Shown: positions 11,161 through 23,564, counted from the first letter of the stretch. The stretch is 64,000 nt of DNA from Dasypus novemcinctus (GCF_030445035.2 NC_080680.1:95175157-95239156); one strand, 5' to 3'. Translations and numbers: made by a program. The notes: generated by a model not told the origin, from the letters alone.

Positions 11161-13045
11161 TTTTTTTTTCCTTTCTTGTTTCCTTTTTAATACTTAAAAA
11201 TTTAAAAAAAAACCTTCAGATTATATAAATGTTACAGTAAAAATTTAGGGGATTCCCCTATGCCCCATTCCCTACCCCTCCCGCACTTTCCCACATTAAC
11301 AACATCCTTTATTAGTGTGGTACATTTGTTACATTGATGAACATGTATTGGAGCATTGCCACTAACCGTGGATTATAGTTTACATTATAGTTTAACTCTG
11401 CCCCACACAATTTTGTAAGTTTTGACAAAAATATACAATGGCCTGTATCCATCATTACAACGTCATTCAGGACAATTCCAATGTCCTGAAAATAACCCCA
11501 TATTACACCTGTTTTCCCCTCTCCCTCCTCTCAGAGTCTCTGGTGGCCAATGTCTCCACATCAATGATTAAAGTTCTTCCATTGTTTATATCACAAGCAA
11601 TCTATAGTAGAATAACAGTAAGTCTACTGTAGTCCATCGTTCTTTCCCCAATCCTGAGGATTCTGGGATACTGATGTCCAGTCTGCCTCTAATTGAGAGG
11701 GGGCTTAGATCCTATGGGACAGATGGATAGTACTATCTTGCTTGCTGTTGCAGACTTTCTGTTCCTTGGGATGGGCATTGTCCATCATCACCTTCTTGTT
11801 AGTTGTCTTGGATGAATCCAAGGAACTGGAGAGTAGGTGTTGCAACTCTGTTGAGATTCAGGGCCCATTTGACACATGGGGAGACCACAGATTTAAGTCT
11901 CTTGCACATACACCTCTCAAGTCTTGTACTAACTATAGGTTCAAACAGAAGGAGCAGAAGAGCCATGTGTAAGGAAACCTCAAATGAGTCCAACTCTGTC
12001 ATACTGGGGAACGTAAATTCCAAAATATGGCCCACTGGCAGGGTGCCAATTCCTGAGCTGTCTGCCCTGCTTATAGTATCTGGATGTCTCTAGAACCCTC
12101 AAGGATCCCACTATTTGAGGTAATATTTACCATGGCAATCAATGAGATCCTGTTGAGATGTGTATAAGAATAACCTCTGGAAAAAAGACCTCTTTTGGTC
12201 AAGGTTGTTTTCAAGGTGCATTGCTATTTGACACTTGGTAATAATCCTTTTATGCTAGGAAAGCTTATCCCTGGGAGTTGTGTCCCATGCCAGTAGGAAG
12301 GTCATACATTTATATGCCAAATTTGATTTAGAGAGAGGCCACATTTGAGCAACAAGGAGGTTCTTGGAAGGCAACTCGTAGGCAACATATAATACTAGGC
12401 TAAGTTTCAATTACAAAAGAAAAGGTTCATAAGCACAGTCATCAATATCAAGGACCCTTTGCAATGGTCCCTCCTCTTCACTAGTCACTGCCCCTATAAT
12501 TGGCGGGATTCTTGCTGTCCTATTAGAGATTATGGCAGAGCTCTCCAGGGTGGGAATTCAATATTCTTTCAGTTATTATGTGGATCTCCACCCATCCTTT
12601 TTGGAAGGTAAAAGAACAAATCTTTTGCAAGAGTTTGAAATAAAAAGATCTCCACCCACTTTGGCTATGCCTCATGAACACTCGAACACATTTATAGGTC
12701 TTAGCATTATGCCCCAGGTGAACCTCCTCCCATATATCCCCCATCACTGACACCCTGCACCAACGATCTTCCCCTGAAACAATTGTGACCTTTCTGTGAT
12801 CCAAAGCATCTTCAAAAATGAGACCAACAAAATAACCAAATAAAATTAAAAAGAACATGAAATAATGATAGTTTTTAAAATAACAAATAAAATACAAAAA
12901 AATTTAAAATTTGAAACAACTAAAAAATATTTTTGACATTATGTATTTCATCACTGCAAGATCTGTTATCTTGTACGTACAGCGATATTTTCTTTCATAT
13001 ACTCCCTCATTGTCTGCTCACAGTTATTACCTTTAAACAGCTACA
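11160..13045 (-). mobile_element. L1 3' UTR of the long-3'-UTR lineage
   Basis: The left end is the inverted terminal part (T-rich tail, then 'ggggattcccctatgcccc', 'cccacattaacaacatcc', 'attagtgtggtacatttgtt'), shared with 34491-34735 and with the terminal part of the plus-strand L1 fragments. The rest, up to about 13045, keeps 3' UTR character ('gagttgtgtcccatgccagt' corresponds to the 'gggacacgac' area of the young L1). No ORF2 remains. The right boundary is approximate. Confidence 0.55.
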
Positions 13046-13635
13046 AAATATACCATACTTAAAGAACAGAGATGAAGAAGTTGATGGGAAAGGAAAGGGC
13101 TTCTGTGGACCCCTTTCTGAGGCTTGGGTTATTGCAAGGAGCCGATATTGCTATTGTTTTTTGAAAGGAAAATTCAATTGAGAATTCAAGAAGGAGCAAA
13201 TTGTCCTAAGTAAATTTTAGGGGGTGAATAATCTTCCCTTTGAATTTACATTTTCCTCATTCCTTCATGAGAAGCTGGCATTTGTTTGTTTCCTTATCCA
13301 AAAACAACTTTCATGTTAGCTCTTTCTACCTTCCTTAGTAGGTGAAATCTTTGGGCAAGTAAAGGATTATCTGAAAAAAGATAGAACTACAGACAGGCAC
13401 TATGTCACATGGACAGAATGCTTCAATGAGTCTGTTGTGTATTTTCACCTAGACTTTCAATATGTGGACTCCAGAATTTCTGTGAGAGCTGCCTCAGTTG
13501 CTATCTGTTTATAACCAGACACCAAAATGAGTTTTGAGAGGTTGTGGCATTTGATTTGGGCTTTTACATGAGAAAGGTCTTACAATTGGGAGCAAAAAAT
13601 TAGCTCTTCCAATCATCACCTGTTCATTGGAGGCA
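13046..13635. other. Intergenic sequence, nothing recognised
   Basis: No repeat landmark or credible gene was seen. Confidence 0.35.
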
Positions 13636-13639
13636 GCAC

Positions 13640-13865
13640 ATGACATGGATTTTTCAGAGGAACAGCTCTACAGTCAGATAAGACTGGGTTCAAATCTCAG
13701 TTCCATCCCTTGACCAATGGCCAGGTTACTTAATCTTTCTTAGAACAGTGACAATACCTAAATCATGTGTTGTTGGGGAATGAAATGAGATAATCCAAAT
13801 AAAGTGCTTATCATGGCACCTGGCACATAGTAATGACTTGGTAAATATTGGTTATCACCACAGTA
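13640..13865 (+). repeat. MIR SINE, near full length
   Basis: A well-preserved MIR: 'actgggttcaaatctcagtt', 'ccaggttacttaatctttct', 'gaatgaaatgagataatcc' and 'cacctggcacatagtaatga'. Confidence 0.8.
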
Positions 13866-14059
13866 TAGTTGAAGTCACAGGAGCAGTTGAGATGATCTAG
13901 GGATTTTGGACAAAGTGAGAGAAGGACTTGGCCTGAAGCCTAGAAGACACAATGCTTCAGATATGCTGGTGGGGGATAAGTAGCCATGGTGGTAGTGAAA
14001 GGAGAGCTGACAGGAAAAGAAGACAGGAAATTGATGGATAAATGTTTTAAAAATGCTCT

Positions 14060-14395
14060 AAGTGGGCCCCCTTTTATCTCTTCTTTCGTGTTGACTGTTG
14101 TGACAGCTTTCCAAGGGGTGTGCCTGTCTGGGTCTCAGCATCTCCACTTTTCCCTTCACTCAGGTATTAAATTAATCTTCTCAAGCAAGAGTCTGTTGTG
14201 GTGAAACACTTCCTATGCTACCCCATTATTTACAAGATAAAGTCCAAGCTCCTCGGTGTGACTCCTAAGACCCTTCATGATCTGATCCTGGCACCCCTAT
14301 GCACCCCTATTATTATGCTGCAGATACTTCTAATGATTTCTGGAAGGGAGGATGTTCTCTCTCCTCTGGGCTTTGTGCAGGAAATGCACTAGCGC
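14060..14395 (+). repeat. L2 LINE 3' region
   Basis: The piece around 14215-14300 ('acaagataaagtccaagctc', 'aagacccttcatgatctgat') matches the end of the L2 ORF. The upstream part is weaker. Confidence 0.5.
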
Positions 14396-15140
14396 AGGCC
14401 AATTCATACTCACTCTTCTTAGAGAATCTTCAAGTGATGGCCTTGGGAAGAATTTGCTTTGATATTAATTAGATTCATTAAGTTTGGAAGGAACACTTAT
14501 AATTTTCCTTTGTTTATTGTTCATTTTATGAAACATGTATGTCTAACAAAACTGGAAATCAATTTTTAAGTTTTAGTTTAATACACTAAATTAAAGCTAA
14601 AAATTCGTAGCTGACCTATGAACATCAAATTATTTTCATCCTTAATTATTTTTATGTTTATGAGATATACAGTAATATCAATACTATTTTTCATGTTTAC
14701 AACTCTTTATTTAGAATATAATATAATAATGGTGAACAAAACAAATCATTTAAGGTTACTTATATAAATAGAAATGGCTGCCCAGACCAAATAGGCAATG
14801 CTAACAAAAAAGAACTGTTGGCAGATAGCACCTTGCATGTAGTATTTGAGTTGTTTATTTTTACATTTATAATTTCATTTTGAGTATTTTATGAAATAGT
14901 GAATGCAAAGATCTTGCACAGCACCTAAGTAAACAGTAAGAGATGACATTTTTTATTTTCTATGTTCAAAATTAAGTCAAAACATTATTTTTGCTTTAAT
15001 AGGATTAGAATGTAAAGTGAGTGGAAAGAAGACTAGATATCCTTCTAACTGCAGACACCAAGGAACACTTCCAGGGTAAACTGCATTTGAGTCTTGGGTG
15101 AGTAGACTATGAAGGTGATGAGATAGGGGAAAAGAGAACC
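14396..15140. other. AT-rich intergenic stretch
   Basis: Nothing recognised. No open frame above 64 codons. Confidence 0.4.
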
Positions 15141-15144
15141 AGGT

Positions 15145-15657
15145 TGCTTTAGTTTTCTATTGCTGCCACAACAAACTACCACAAAATTATTGGCTTAAAG
15201 CAATACAAATTTATTGTCTTATACTTCCGTAGGTCAGATGTCAATTACAGGTCTCACTGAACTAAAACCAAGGTGCTGGTTGAGATGCCTTTCTTTCTGG
15301 AGACTCTTGGGAATAATATATCTTGTCTCTTCCAGCTCCTGGAAACAGCCTGGATTCCTTGGCTCATGGTCCCTTTCCTCCATCTTGAATGTCAGCAATG
15401 ACACATTTTTATGACCCTTCATCCTCTGTCACATTTCTCTGACCAAGGCCAGGAAAGTTTCTCTGTTTTTATTGATTCATTTGATTATATTGAACCCACT
15501 CAGATAATCCATAATAATTTATCCCATCTCCAGGTCTTTAACTTTAATCACATTTGCAAAGTCCCTTTTCCCGTGAAAGATTATGTATATATACACTGGT
15601 TCTGAGGATTAGGGTGTAGATATCTTTTGGTGGGGAATTACTCTGCCTACCACACAG
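15145..15657 (-). mobile_element. MLT1-type MaLR LTR, near complete
   Basis: Read on the plus strand it begins 'agttttctattgctgccaca' and ends 'gaattactctgcctaccaca', the reverse complement of an MLT1 LTR. Internal landmarks ('cttggctcatggtccctttc', 'cagataatccataataattt') are in order. It is a solo LTR with no internal region attached. Confidence 0.75.
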
Positions 15658-16740
15658 ATGAGGGAAGTTGCATAAAGAAAGGTAAAGTATAAGATATGGA
15701 GTGAAAGCATTGGCAGAAGAAGAGACGGCTCCCTGAAAGTTTTTCAAACTCTAGGGATCTTGACCCAGCTTTCCTCTTGTCCCCATTGAGTATTCTGTTT
15801 CACATGGCATCTGTTTCAGTTTCCAGGAAGCCTCCAAAGAGCTTAAGAGAGCTGGAGACAGTCATTTTCACTATTCTCCTCAGTTACTGGAAGGAGTCTA
15901 ATGCATATGTTGCCCCAGATTTGAGAATTTAAGATCACTACAGGGCTACCTGAGGAACACAGAGACAACTGACATTTACTGACTTTTTTGGGGGGAAGAG
16001 CCTACATAATTTAAATGATTGCTTTCAGCTATTTTCCCATCAGAGTTCCAGGGAGTGAGCAATACACTCTTTTTGGTCTGGGGTGAGGATAGTACATATC
16101 CACAGCAAGGCAAGAGGGGGCAGTTTGGGGGCAACACATATTTACAGAAGACTGTTCACCTTGGTGTATGGTATTTCTGCATCAGATATGGGGACTAGAC
16201 CAGATTTTTATACACACATGCACACACATATAAATACCTATGAAAGTATACTGAGAGTTGATACAATGCTAAGACTCAAAGGTCAGTTATAGGCTGAAAT
16301 TAGGCAGAAATGATTATTAGTTTTAGAAAAATTCTCTGTTTATGACACTTTTCTTGGGCAAGAAGTATTACCTTAAGTTGTGGACTCCATATCTCCAACA
16401 AGCTTGGTGTTGGAGCTGCAGCCTCTACTTTGAATTTGCTCTCAAGTCCTCTCATTTGTTCCTCCAATATTACTCACTCCTTAACTTCTCCCAAGCCTCC
16501 CTAAAGATGCATCAGCTTTCTTTTAATTTTTATGGGATAATATTTATTATGTGTCATTTTATTGCTACCTGTGGCCTTTGAGTACCAAATCAATGACTGG
16601 AGATTGCCAGTAGGAAGATCTGCAGTTTTAGTTCCAGGGACCCAGCGAGCTATCAGGTAGGGTTGCTGAGTCAGATGAATAATGGAAATAAGTAGACAAA
16701 TTAGCAATGTGGAGTGTTAATAAAGAAACACAGCAGAGTG
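15658..16740. other. Intergenic sequence, nothing recognised
   Basis: It includes a short CA-rich run near 16213-16230. No gene or repeat family was recognised. Confidence 0.35.
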
Positions 16741-16983
16741 TGATCCTGAGTAGAATGTAAACTACAATGTAAATTATAATCCTTGCGGTACAGCAGTGTT
16801 CTGAAATGTATTCACCAAATGCAATGAATGTGCCATACTGATGAAAGAGGTTGTTGATATGGGAGGAGTGGGTAGGGGTGGGTGTGGGGTATATGGGAGC
16901 CTCTTATATTTTTTGATATAACATTTTGTGTGATCTATGTATCTTTAAAAAAAAGACAATTAAAAATTTGTTAAAAAAAAAAG
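16741..16983 (+). mobile_element. L1 3' terminal fragment
   Basis: It starts 'agaatgtaaactacaatg', contains 'catactgatgaaagaggttg' and the G-rich 'gggtaggggtgggtgtgggg', and ends in 'gtgatctatgtatctt' plus an A-tail. It is the same terminal module as at 45540-45760 and 29260-29440. Confidence 0.75.
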
Positions 16984-17064
16984 AGAGTGAAACCCTAATG
17001 TTAGAATTTCAGGACTTTAGGTATATGGGCCACTTATAAATTGAAATGTTAGAATATGGGAATG

Positions 17065-18085
17065 CTGTCTACATATAATAACATGACTTCAAAATGCTGT
17101 TTGACCTAATGTAAGGGGGAAATGGAAAGGAGAAATGAGAATATAAGGCTATGAGTCTCTAAAAAAGAGTCTGGAGGTTGTCAGAATGAATGCCCTTATG
17201 CACAAATGAGCAGAGTCTGAGAGACCGATAAAGTAGATACAACCCCAGGTATTGGTTCTTTTGAGGAATAAAGAGACCCACGGGTTCTATGATCATGGCA
17301 GATGGGGTTCACTACCATGGCAGATGGCCCTTCTTTGGAGCTGGTGTTTCTGCATGATGGAATTGGACTCAGATGGGATCTCTTTTCATAAGACTTGCAT
17401 GCTACTTTAATGGAATTGTAGTTGGTGCTGGGGTTTTAGATATATTTAGGGGATTTGAATCTCTGGACTGATAACATGACACCCAGGCCCAGAGCCTCAA
17501 CAGACTTCAGCTCCTACACTTTGATTTATTGGACTTACCCCACTCAGCTAACATCGAGTTGAAGAAGAACAACCACCACACCATGGAGCCTAGAGTGCCT
17601 ACAACTGAAAGCAGGAGGATTGCATCCAGTATCCATGTGGAATCTGAGCCTCCTCTTGAAATAGAAGTGCAATGGACACAACCAATCCAAGGTCCACAGA
17701 GAAAAGGTGGCATTGGTGTGGGAAAAGTGGACATGGTGGCTGATGGGTATGGGGAATGGCAGGAAGAAATGAGATGTGGAGGTGCCTTTGGGACTTGGAG
17801 TTGCCCTGGATGGTGCTTCAGGGGCAATCACCGGACATTGTAAATCCTCCCAGGGCCCACTGGATGGAATGGGGGAGAGTATGGGCCATGATGTGGACCA
17901 TTGACCATGAGGTGCAGAGATGCCCAGAGATGTACTTACCAAATGCAATGGATGTGTCATGATGATGGGAGTGAATGTTGCTGGGTGCGGGAGTGGTGGG
18001 GTGGGGGTGGTAGGGATGAATGGGACCTGATATTTTTTTTTTAATGTAATATTTTTACAAAATCAATAAAAAAAAAAAGAAAACT
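17065..18085 (+). mobile_element. 5'-truncated young L1 (3' UTR only)
   Basis: About 1 kb nearly identical to the 3' UTR of the full-length L1 at the right edge (compare 63130-64000). It ends with an AATAAA signal at about 18064 and an A-tail. It therefore shows what the missing last ~130 bp of that L1 should look like. It contains a ~100-codon open frame on each strand (17529-17843 plus, 17507-17827 minus) that is matched in the full-length copy; these start at non-ATG codons or mirror each other and are not annotated as genes. Confidence 0.85.
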
Positions 18086-18437
18086 CTGTTAAAGTGTTAA
18101 CTAAGATAAGGAAATTATTCTGGTGGCAACTCTGTAAACCCCCCGCTGTCTACATGATAATGTAGCTGTGGGCTGGGGTTAATAGAATTAAACTGCTGGA
18201 AAATGAAAAAAACATTGCAACATTGGTGTTCTGTTTTGTTTCCATACTAATTCTGATTGGGACTATTACCAAAATAATAAAATTAGTACAAAATTTTTTA
18301 TCAAGGGTTAAAGGGAATTTATGGTTTTAAATCAATAGTTTACTCCTGAGTTTCAAATCTCAGTGTAGTCTTAAAAAGTAGTAATCTAAAAAATTTGTGT
18401 TAATGGTCTGTCTAAACTGCTAAATAAAAGGCTTAAT

Positions 18438-18830
18438 ATTTTTTTAAATTTAATCCCTCCTCCAGTTGTCTGCTCTCTTTGTCCATTCATTGTGTGTTCT
18501 TCTGAGACCGCTTCTATCCTTATCAGCAGCACTGGGAATCTGTGTTTCTTTTTGTTGCATCATCTTGCTGTGCCAGCTCTCCATGTGTGCAGCGCCATTC
18601 TTGGGCAGGCTGCACTTTCTCTTGCACTGGGCGGCTCTCCTTACAGGGCTCACTCCTTGTGTGGGGGGCTACCCTACATGGGGGACACCCCTGCATGGCA
18701 TGGCACTCCTTGTGTGCATCAGCACTACACATGGGCCAGCTCCACACAGGTCAAGGAGGCCCAAGGTTTGAACTGCGGACCTCCCATGTGGTAAGCAGAT
18801 GCCTTTCCATTGGGCCAAGTCTGCTTCCTT
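18438..18830 (-). mobile_element. DAS-type SINE inside ERV-A
   Basis: Full-length SINE in reverse orientation, head at the right ('gaagcagacttggcccaatg' on the minus strand). Its insertion into the AT-rich module splits ERV-A. Possible short flanking repeat around 'gcttaa'. Confidence 0.88.
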
Positions 18831-20800
18831 GCTTAACAACATTTATGTTGCTCAAACTATCTTAACTGGTTGCTGATAACTAATAAAAGTGTTTCCAAGC
18901 ACAAGCTTGCATGTTACAGGCAATGTGGATTCCAGAAAAAAATCTTAAAAACAGTAAAATCTAAGATGTAAAATAATGGAGAACTTGAAAACAGCTATAC
19001 CAAAAACATAAGAAAGTAAAAATTATGAGTCAAATTGTAAACTTTATGTTTCTATTGGTGTGTTGTATGTGTTTTGTGTTTGTCTGTTTGTTCAGTATCA
19101 GTGTATATTTTGATAACTCTGGATGGTAATATAAATTAATAAATAAAAATTTCTAAAAGAGCTCTCTCTATTCAAATGGCCAAAAATTAAATAAATGCTT
19201 ATATTAATACTTAAGTTTAAATGTTAATGATATCTCTACAATGATAAAAATTGTCTTAATTAAAGAAATTACTATCTCTTCATAAAAAATTATTCTTGCC
19301 TAAATTGAAATGAATAGTTTATTTTTCTTCACAAAATAAAATAAAAAATGAAAAACTTGAATGAATATTTTAAAAGGTAAAAGTTTGTAGAAGTGATAAC
19401 TAAAATTTGATAAGTGTTTGTTCAAAAAAAGTATATTTTGCCCTAAAATAAAACAGTTGGTTTTCATAAAATAAAAAAAAAAGTCATATGCAGGACAGAA
19501 CTTGAATGCATGTGGTAAGTTATAAAGAATATTGTGGTAAATTTTGGTAAAGGAATATGTTCTGTAAAGGTAAAATTTATCTTAAGATAATATAATTATA
19601 GTCTATGTGGTTATAAATAATAAGAAGTTTATGGAAGTTTATGTTTAAATTAAAGTGTTTAAATGGCTAATTCCAAAAAGTCATTATTAAACAAAACCTG
19701 AATTAATAATAATAATAATAAAAGGTAATTTTATAATTGGAAAACTTGTCGGTGGCCAGCCTCCCCTGTTAACTTGCTTATAAAAGACTGCTTCTGGTAT
19801 TGCATGCTACTAAGTATTTAAAGTGAAGAAAAGTTCATTATTTTAACAAGGTTGTTTCATGTTGATGGTAATTATATGTTGTAAGAAGTTTGACTGGTAA
19901 CTTATGTATGTGGGATGTATAAAATGTGTTTTTATTATTAAAAAAACAGAAAATAATTTTGTCTTAAAATAAAATGATTAGTTACTAAAAAAAGTAAAAT
20001 GTGAGACTAAACCTGAATAAATACAGAAAGTGTAAATGGTTCATGAAAAAGGGATTTTTTGGTTAAAGTTAAATAAAATTTGATAGTTCTGTCTATAAAG
20101 TTTTAAAAGATTAATATCAAGTGGCATACTAATGCAAATTTAATTTTTTTTTTTTGCAAATAAAACAACTTATATTTGTTTTGGAACATATTTTGTTAGG
20201 GGAAAACATTACAGATGTACTCCAGCAAATTTAAAATTTTGTTATTTCTCAAAGTCTCTCAGTCATTAGTTTGTTCTAATAAAAGTTTATAAAAAGTTTT
20301 TCTCCTGAATAATCAGTAAACAAAGTCTGTTTTATCAAAATAGCTTCTTATTGTCTAACTTTATCATTTCCTTGATTTTCTAAGAAGAAGTGAGTCTTAT
20401 CATTTTCAAAGGAACATAATGTTCAAACCTGCTTTCTCAAGGTCAAATCCTCAAAAGTATCTTTTTATTTCAAACTCTTGCAAAAGATTTGTTCTTTTAC
20501 CTTGCAAAAAGGAAAGTAATAAAATAGCTGAGTTCCTTTAATATATTATAAGTTGAATGGAAAGTGTTTAAATGTATTATAAAATTAAATGGAATTCTTT
20601 AACCCTCTGTTAATTAAAGTTATATGAGTAAAATTTCATATGAATACTTAAAGAGAATATAAAATTCCTGAAAAATTTTCCATTGTTTCAGCATAACATT
20701 GAACAAAATTATTTACTGAATTATGGCAAAACAATTTATTAAGGTAGGCTGCTCTTTCTAATTTTATTGGGATACTTGATATACATTTACCATCAAATAA
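18831..20800 (+). repeat. AT-rich non-coding module of ERV-A
   Basis: The sequence is dominated by TAAA/AATAAA-like words with no long frame. The segment 19121-19175 aligns with 38606-38658 in ERV-B ('aaagagctct...attcaaa' shared). The segment 19290-19510 aligns with the reverse complement of about 33945-34145 in ERV-C ('aaattgaaatgaatagttta', 'atgcaggacagaactt'). The module also includes 18086-18437, which resembles 37560-37660. Confidence 0.6.
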
Positions 20801-20829
20801 ATTTCTAACATTTTGTCAAAACACAGCCT

Positions 20830-21340
20830 TTGTCATCAATGTAATAGTACGGGACCAACCAAAGCAGAAGTGTCAGCCGTTATTCAATTTTCTGATATAC
20901 ATGAACCCATTAATATAGGTAGCTAATTCTGCCTATATTTGCTATACTGTTAACCATATTGAAACTACTTATCTTTCTGAAAGTATAGAAATTACTTTTG
21001 GTGGATTAGCATACATCCATGTAACTGTGAATACATGTAGTGGATTTACTTAGGCTTTTGCTATGACAGGAGAAACTGCAAAACATGTTATTCATCATTG
21101 TCTTACTACTACAGCTATATGGGTGTGCCTAATAAAATTAAAACTGACAATGACCCTGCATATACTAGTAAATCATTTTCTAATTTCTGTAAAGCATGGA
21201 ATATCCAACATAGTACTGGAATCTCCTATAATCCCCAAGGACAAGCTATGGTAGAAAGAACTAATGGTATTTTAAAAACCTATTTATATAAATTTTTAAA
21301 TAAAAAAGGGGAAATGAAGGGTCATCCCCCATAGACATAA
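20830..21340 (+). pseudogene. pol: Retroviral integrase remnant (ERV-A pol)
   Basis: Frame fragments at 21063-21254 and 21098-21334 carry the integrase catalytic core region: a '[10 protein letters not shown]' block and, about 35 residues later, '[13 protein letters not shown]', giving the second acidic residue and the glutamate of the D,D-35-E triad. At about 21029 the expected first aspartate context ('HVTV?TCSGF') reads asparagine (codon aat). A stop at about 21051 and frame changes break the gene. The family enzyme inserts viral DNA into host chromosomes; this copy is inactive. The 'PYNPQG'-type block and the env that follows favour a betaretroviral origin. Confidence 0.75.
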
Positions 21341-21491
21341 CAGAGATGAGTTTAATTAATGATTTTCGGCCAGCAGTTATATGAAGCAAAGGCCTTTGTA
21401 CTCTGACCATTCCTAACATTCAGGCTAACACTCATACATCAGCAGTTGGATGGTTCTGGGAGGGAAAATCAGGATTGTAAAAACCTTCAAC

Positions 21492-21547
21492 AACCGATAT
21501 AAAACCGATATAAAAACCGATATAAAACCGATATAACCGATATAAAA
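21492..21547 (+). repeat. Five-copy 'aaccgatata' minisatellite
   Basis: Five near-identical units containing 'ccgatataa' spaced 8-13 bp apart, in the pol-env junction region of ERV-A. The unit contains a CpG, which is unusual in this AT-rich area. Confidence 0.9.
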
Positions 21548-21693
21548 AGCTTTTAGATAATACAGGGTACCCTGCTATGGTAAAAGTGTGTGTGGGGGGC
21601 GAGGATATGCTCTTGTCATTACAGAAGATGGGGAACAAATTTGGCTGCCAGCTCGATGGATTAAACTGCAGATAGAGGAGAAGAAAGAGAATT

Positions 21694-22095
21694 TTGATGA
21701 TCATTTCTCCTCTCCTGATGGAATTAATGGTAACTCTGGGTCATGCAGGTGAAAATCATACTTATTGGGCATACATTCCTAATCCACCTCTAATACATGC
21801 TCTAACATGGAGGGATCCATCATTTCCTATGTTTTTGAATAAAACATATGTGTTTCCTGGGCCTATAGATGATAGACTATCCTTAAAGCCTAATGAAGAA
21901 GGGAGGAAAATATATAATCTTACCCTTCCTTTTGACCGTAAACCATTATGTATAGGAAAAAGTCCTCCCTGTATACAAAAACAAAATTGTACTATGGTTA
22001 CTATGAAAGCTAATGGTACCAAATTATTAATAATGGTATTTCCATCATATAATTCTTTTCTGACCAAGACACAGAATTATAATTATCCACCCTGA
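21694..22095 (+). pseudogene. env: Retroviral env surface-subunit remnant (ERV-A)
   Basis: A 133-codon open segment shows the N-terminal surface-glycoprotein character of the HERV-K/betaretrovirus env group: 'TYWAYIPNPPLI' followed by a 'VFPGPIDDR' block, 'EEGRK' and a cysteine pair near 'LCIGKSPPC'. Several N-glycosylation sequons are present. It ends at a stop (22093-22095) far short of a full surface subunit. The homologous glycoproteins mediate receptor binding; this copy is broken and overlaps the end of the pol-derived region as expected for env. Confidence 0.72.
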
Positions 22096-23035
22096 GAACC
22101 TGAAGAAAAAGAAAGATGGCAAGAATGTTATATAGGAAGAGGATCTGTCATTTTTAATGATTCCTATGAATTAGTTTAGGACAGTGCTCCTATGGGGACG
22201 CCCAGTAATAACAAAAGCAAATTTACTTGGTATGGACTTAGCAATAAAAGTCAAGTAATCAGTAATATGCAACATCCTTTTTCATGGCCTATGAATAAAT
22301 GAATTATATTTACTAATAAATCTATTGTGTGGAAATACAAAGGAAAAATGGATACTGGTCCCTTGGGTTAATAACACTTATAATCATAATATACAAAAGA
22401 ATTTGTGGGAAATATTTCTTGGAATTGTCCCTACTTAGGAATGGTTGGGAAATAAAAATAATACAAGACAGTACTTGACCCTTAATCAAATGTATCATCT
22501 TAAAGCCTATGTTAGAGATTCATAGCCAAAAACACATTGATGAACAGTTAAATAATCAGGTAAATGATTTAAAATCTGCTGTTTTGCATATTGGAAATCA
22601 ATTGTATAATTTAAACTTGTTAAGAAGATTGAAATGTGATTGGAATGAAAGCAACTTTTTATTATTCCTCTTGCTTGTAATTCATCAGATATAGAATGGG
22701 AAAAAATTAAGAATCATTTCCTAAGCCATAAAAGTAATATCTCTCTGGAATTAGTTGAATTACAAAGAAAAATATTAGAAATGTCTTATAATCAAATTCA
22801 TGAAGTAAATGATAAGGATATTTTTTCAGACATGATTTCACATATTACAAAGTGTAACCCAGGTAATTGGTGGAAATCACAGCATTTCCTGTCAGTTTTT
22901 GGAATAGGGCTAATCGTATTTGTTCTGTTGCTCATGATTTTTGCCTGTGCTGGACAGTGCTTCAAAACAAAATTGCAAAGCATAACAGCCATGGGACAAA
23001 CTAATAATTTGGTGCTAATGAAAGCACTTCAATAA
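22096..23035 (+). pseudogene. env: Retroviral env C-terminal part with membrane anchor (ERV-A)
   Basis: Frame fragments 22509-22694 and 22781-23035 follow the surface segment after several stops. The last has a tryptophan-containing membrane-proximal stretch ('NPGNWW'), then about 24 hydrophobic residues ('IGLIVFVLLLMIF') and a short cytoplasmic tail ending 'LMKALQ'. This order fits the transmembrane subunit. No intact fusion-peptide region was identified. Non-functional. Confidence 0.65.
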
Positions 23036-23130
23036 CTTCCCCTAGTCGAAAAGTTTGGCTAGTAGTCAATAACGGGTAAGATTCTTGAGAGAAGGGCAAC
23101 CTAAGACAGGCACAGTTACCTCAACTAAAA

Positions 23131-23144
23131 CAAAAAGGGGGAAA
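23131..23144 (+). promoter_or_regulatory. Polypurine tract of ERV-A
   Basis: 'caaaaagggggaaa' directly precedes the LTR, the usual plus-strand primer position. The same tract sits at the equivalent place in ERV-C. Confidence 0.8.
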
Positions 23145-23564
23145 TGTTGGAAACAAAGACATAATGATCTCATATGGAAAGACATGATTTCCCTGGTAAT
23201 GCTTACAATGTAAGGAGTTCAGCAATTAAGAGTGTTGGACAAACAGAACAAAGCTGTCATGGGCTACAAGAATAATGAGCATATTTACTTGGTAGTTAAA
23301 TAGACCATCTAGACTTTGTACTCTAAGATCTTTTAGTTCCTTAGAACAGATGGGTAACTTGAAATAAAAGTTGATTGAATTCTATAGGTTGTAAGTGATA
23401 TTAATGGTTAACTACATGCAGCTGCTTGTTTGCACGTATGCTGGGATATATATAAAAACCCCTCTGAAGCAATAAATTTGTCTGATGAGTTTTTACTCAC
23501 AGATCCCCTGATCCCTACACTCTTTGTTTCATTCCCAATACCCTTCGGGCCGTAGCCTCCAACA
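23145..23564 (+). mobile_element. 3' LTR of ERV-A (420 bp)
   Basis: It starts TGTTGGA and ends TCCAACA, a 7-bp terminal inverted repeat of the TG...CA form. A TATA-like 'atatatataaaaacc' near 23446 and AATAAA near 23470 lie in the expected order for U3, R and U5. Old antisense L1 sequence abuts its right end. Confidence 0.85.

Larger units (their letters stand above)
18086..23564 (+). mobile_element. ERV-A: inactivated class II endogenous retrovirus, 5'-incomplete
   Basis: In order: an AT-rich non-coding module (to about 20800, split by a SINE), integrase remnants, env remnants, a polypurine tract and a 3' LTR. Integrase and env character is betaretrovirus-like (HERV-K/HML group type). No gag, protease or reverse transcriptase core was recognised and no 5' LTR or primer site is visible. 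Every coding part has stops or shifts, so it cannot encode functional products. Its left boundary against the L1 at 17065-18085 is inferred from similarity of the AT-rich part to ERV-B. Confidence 0.75.
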
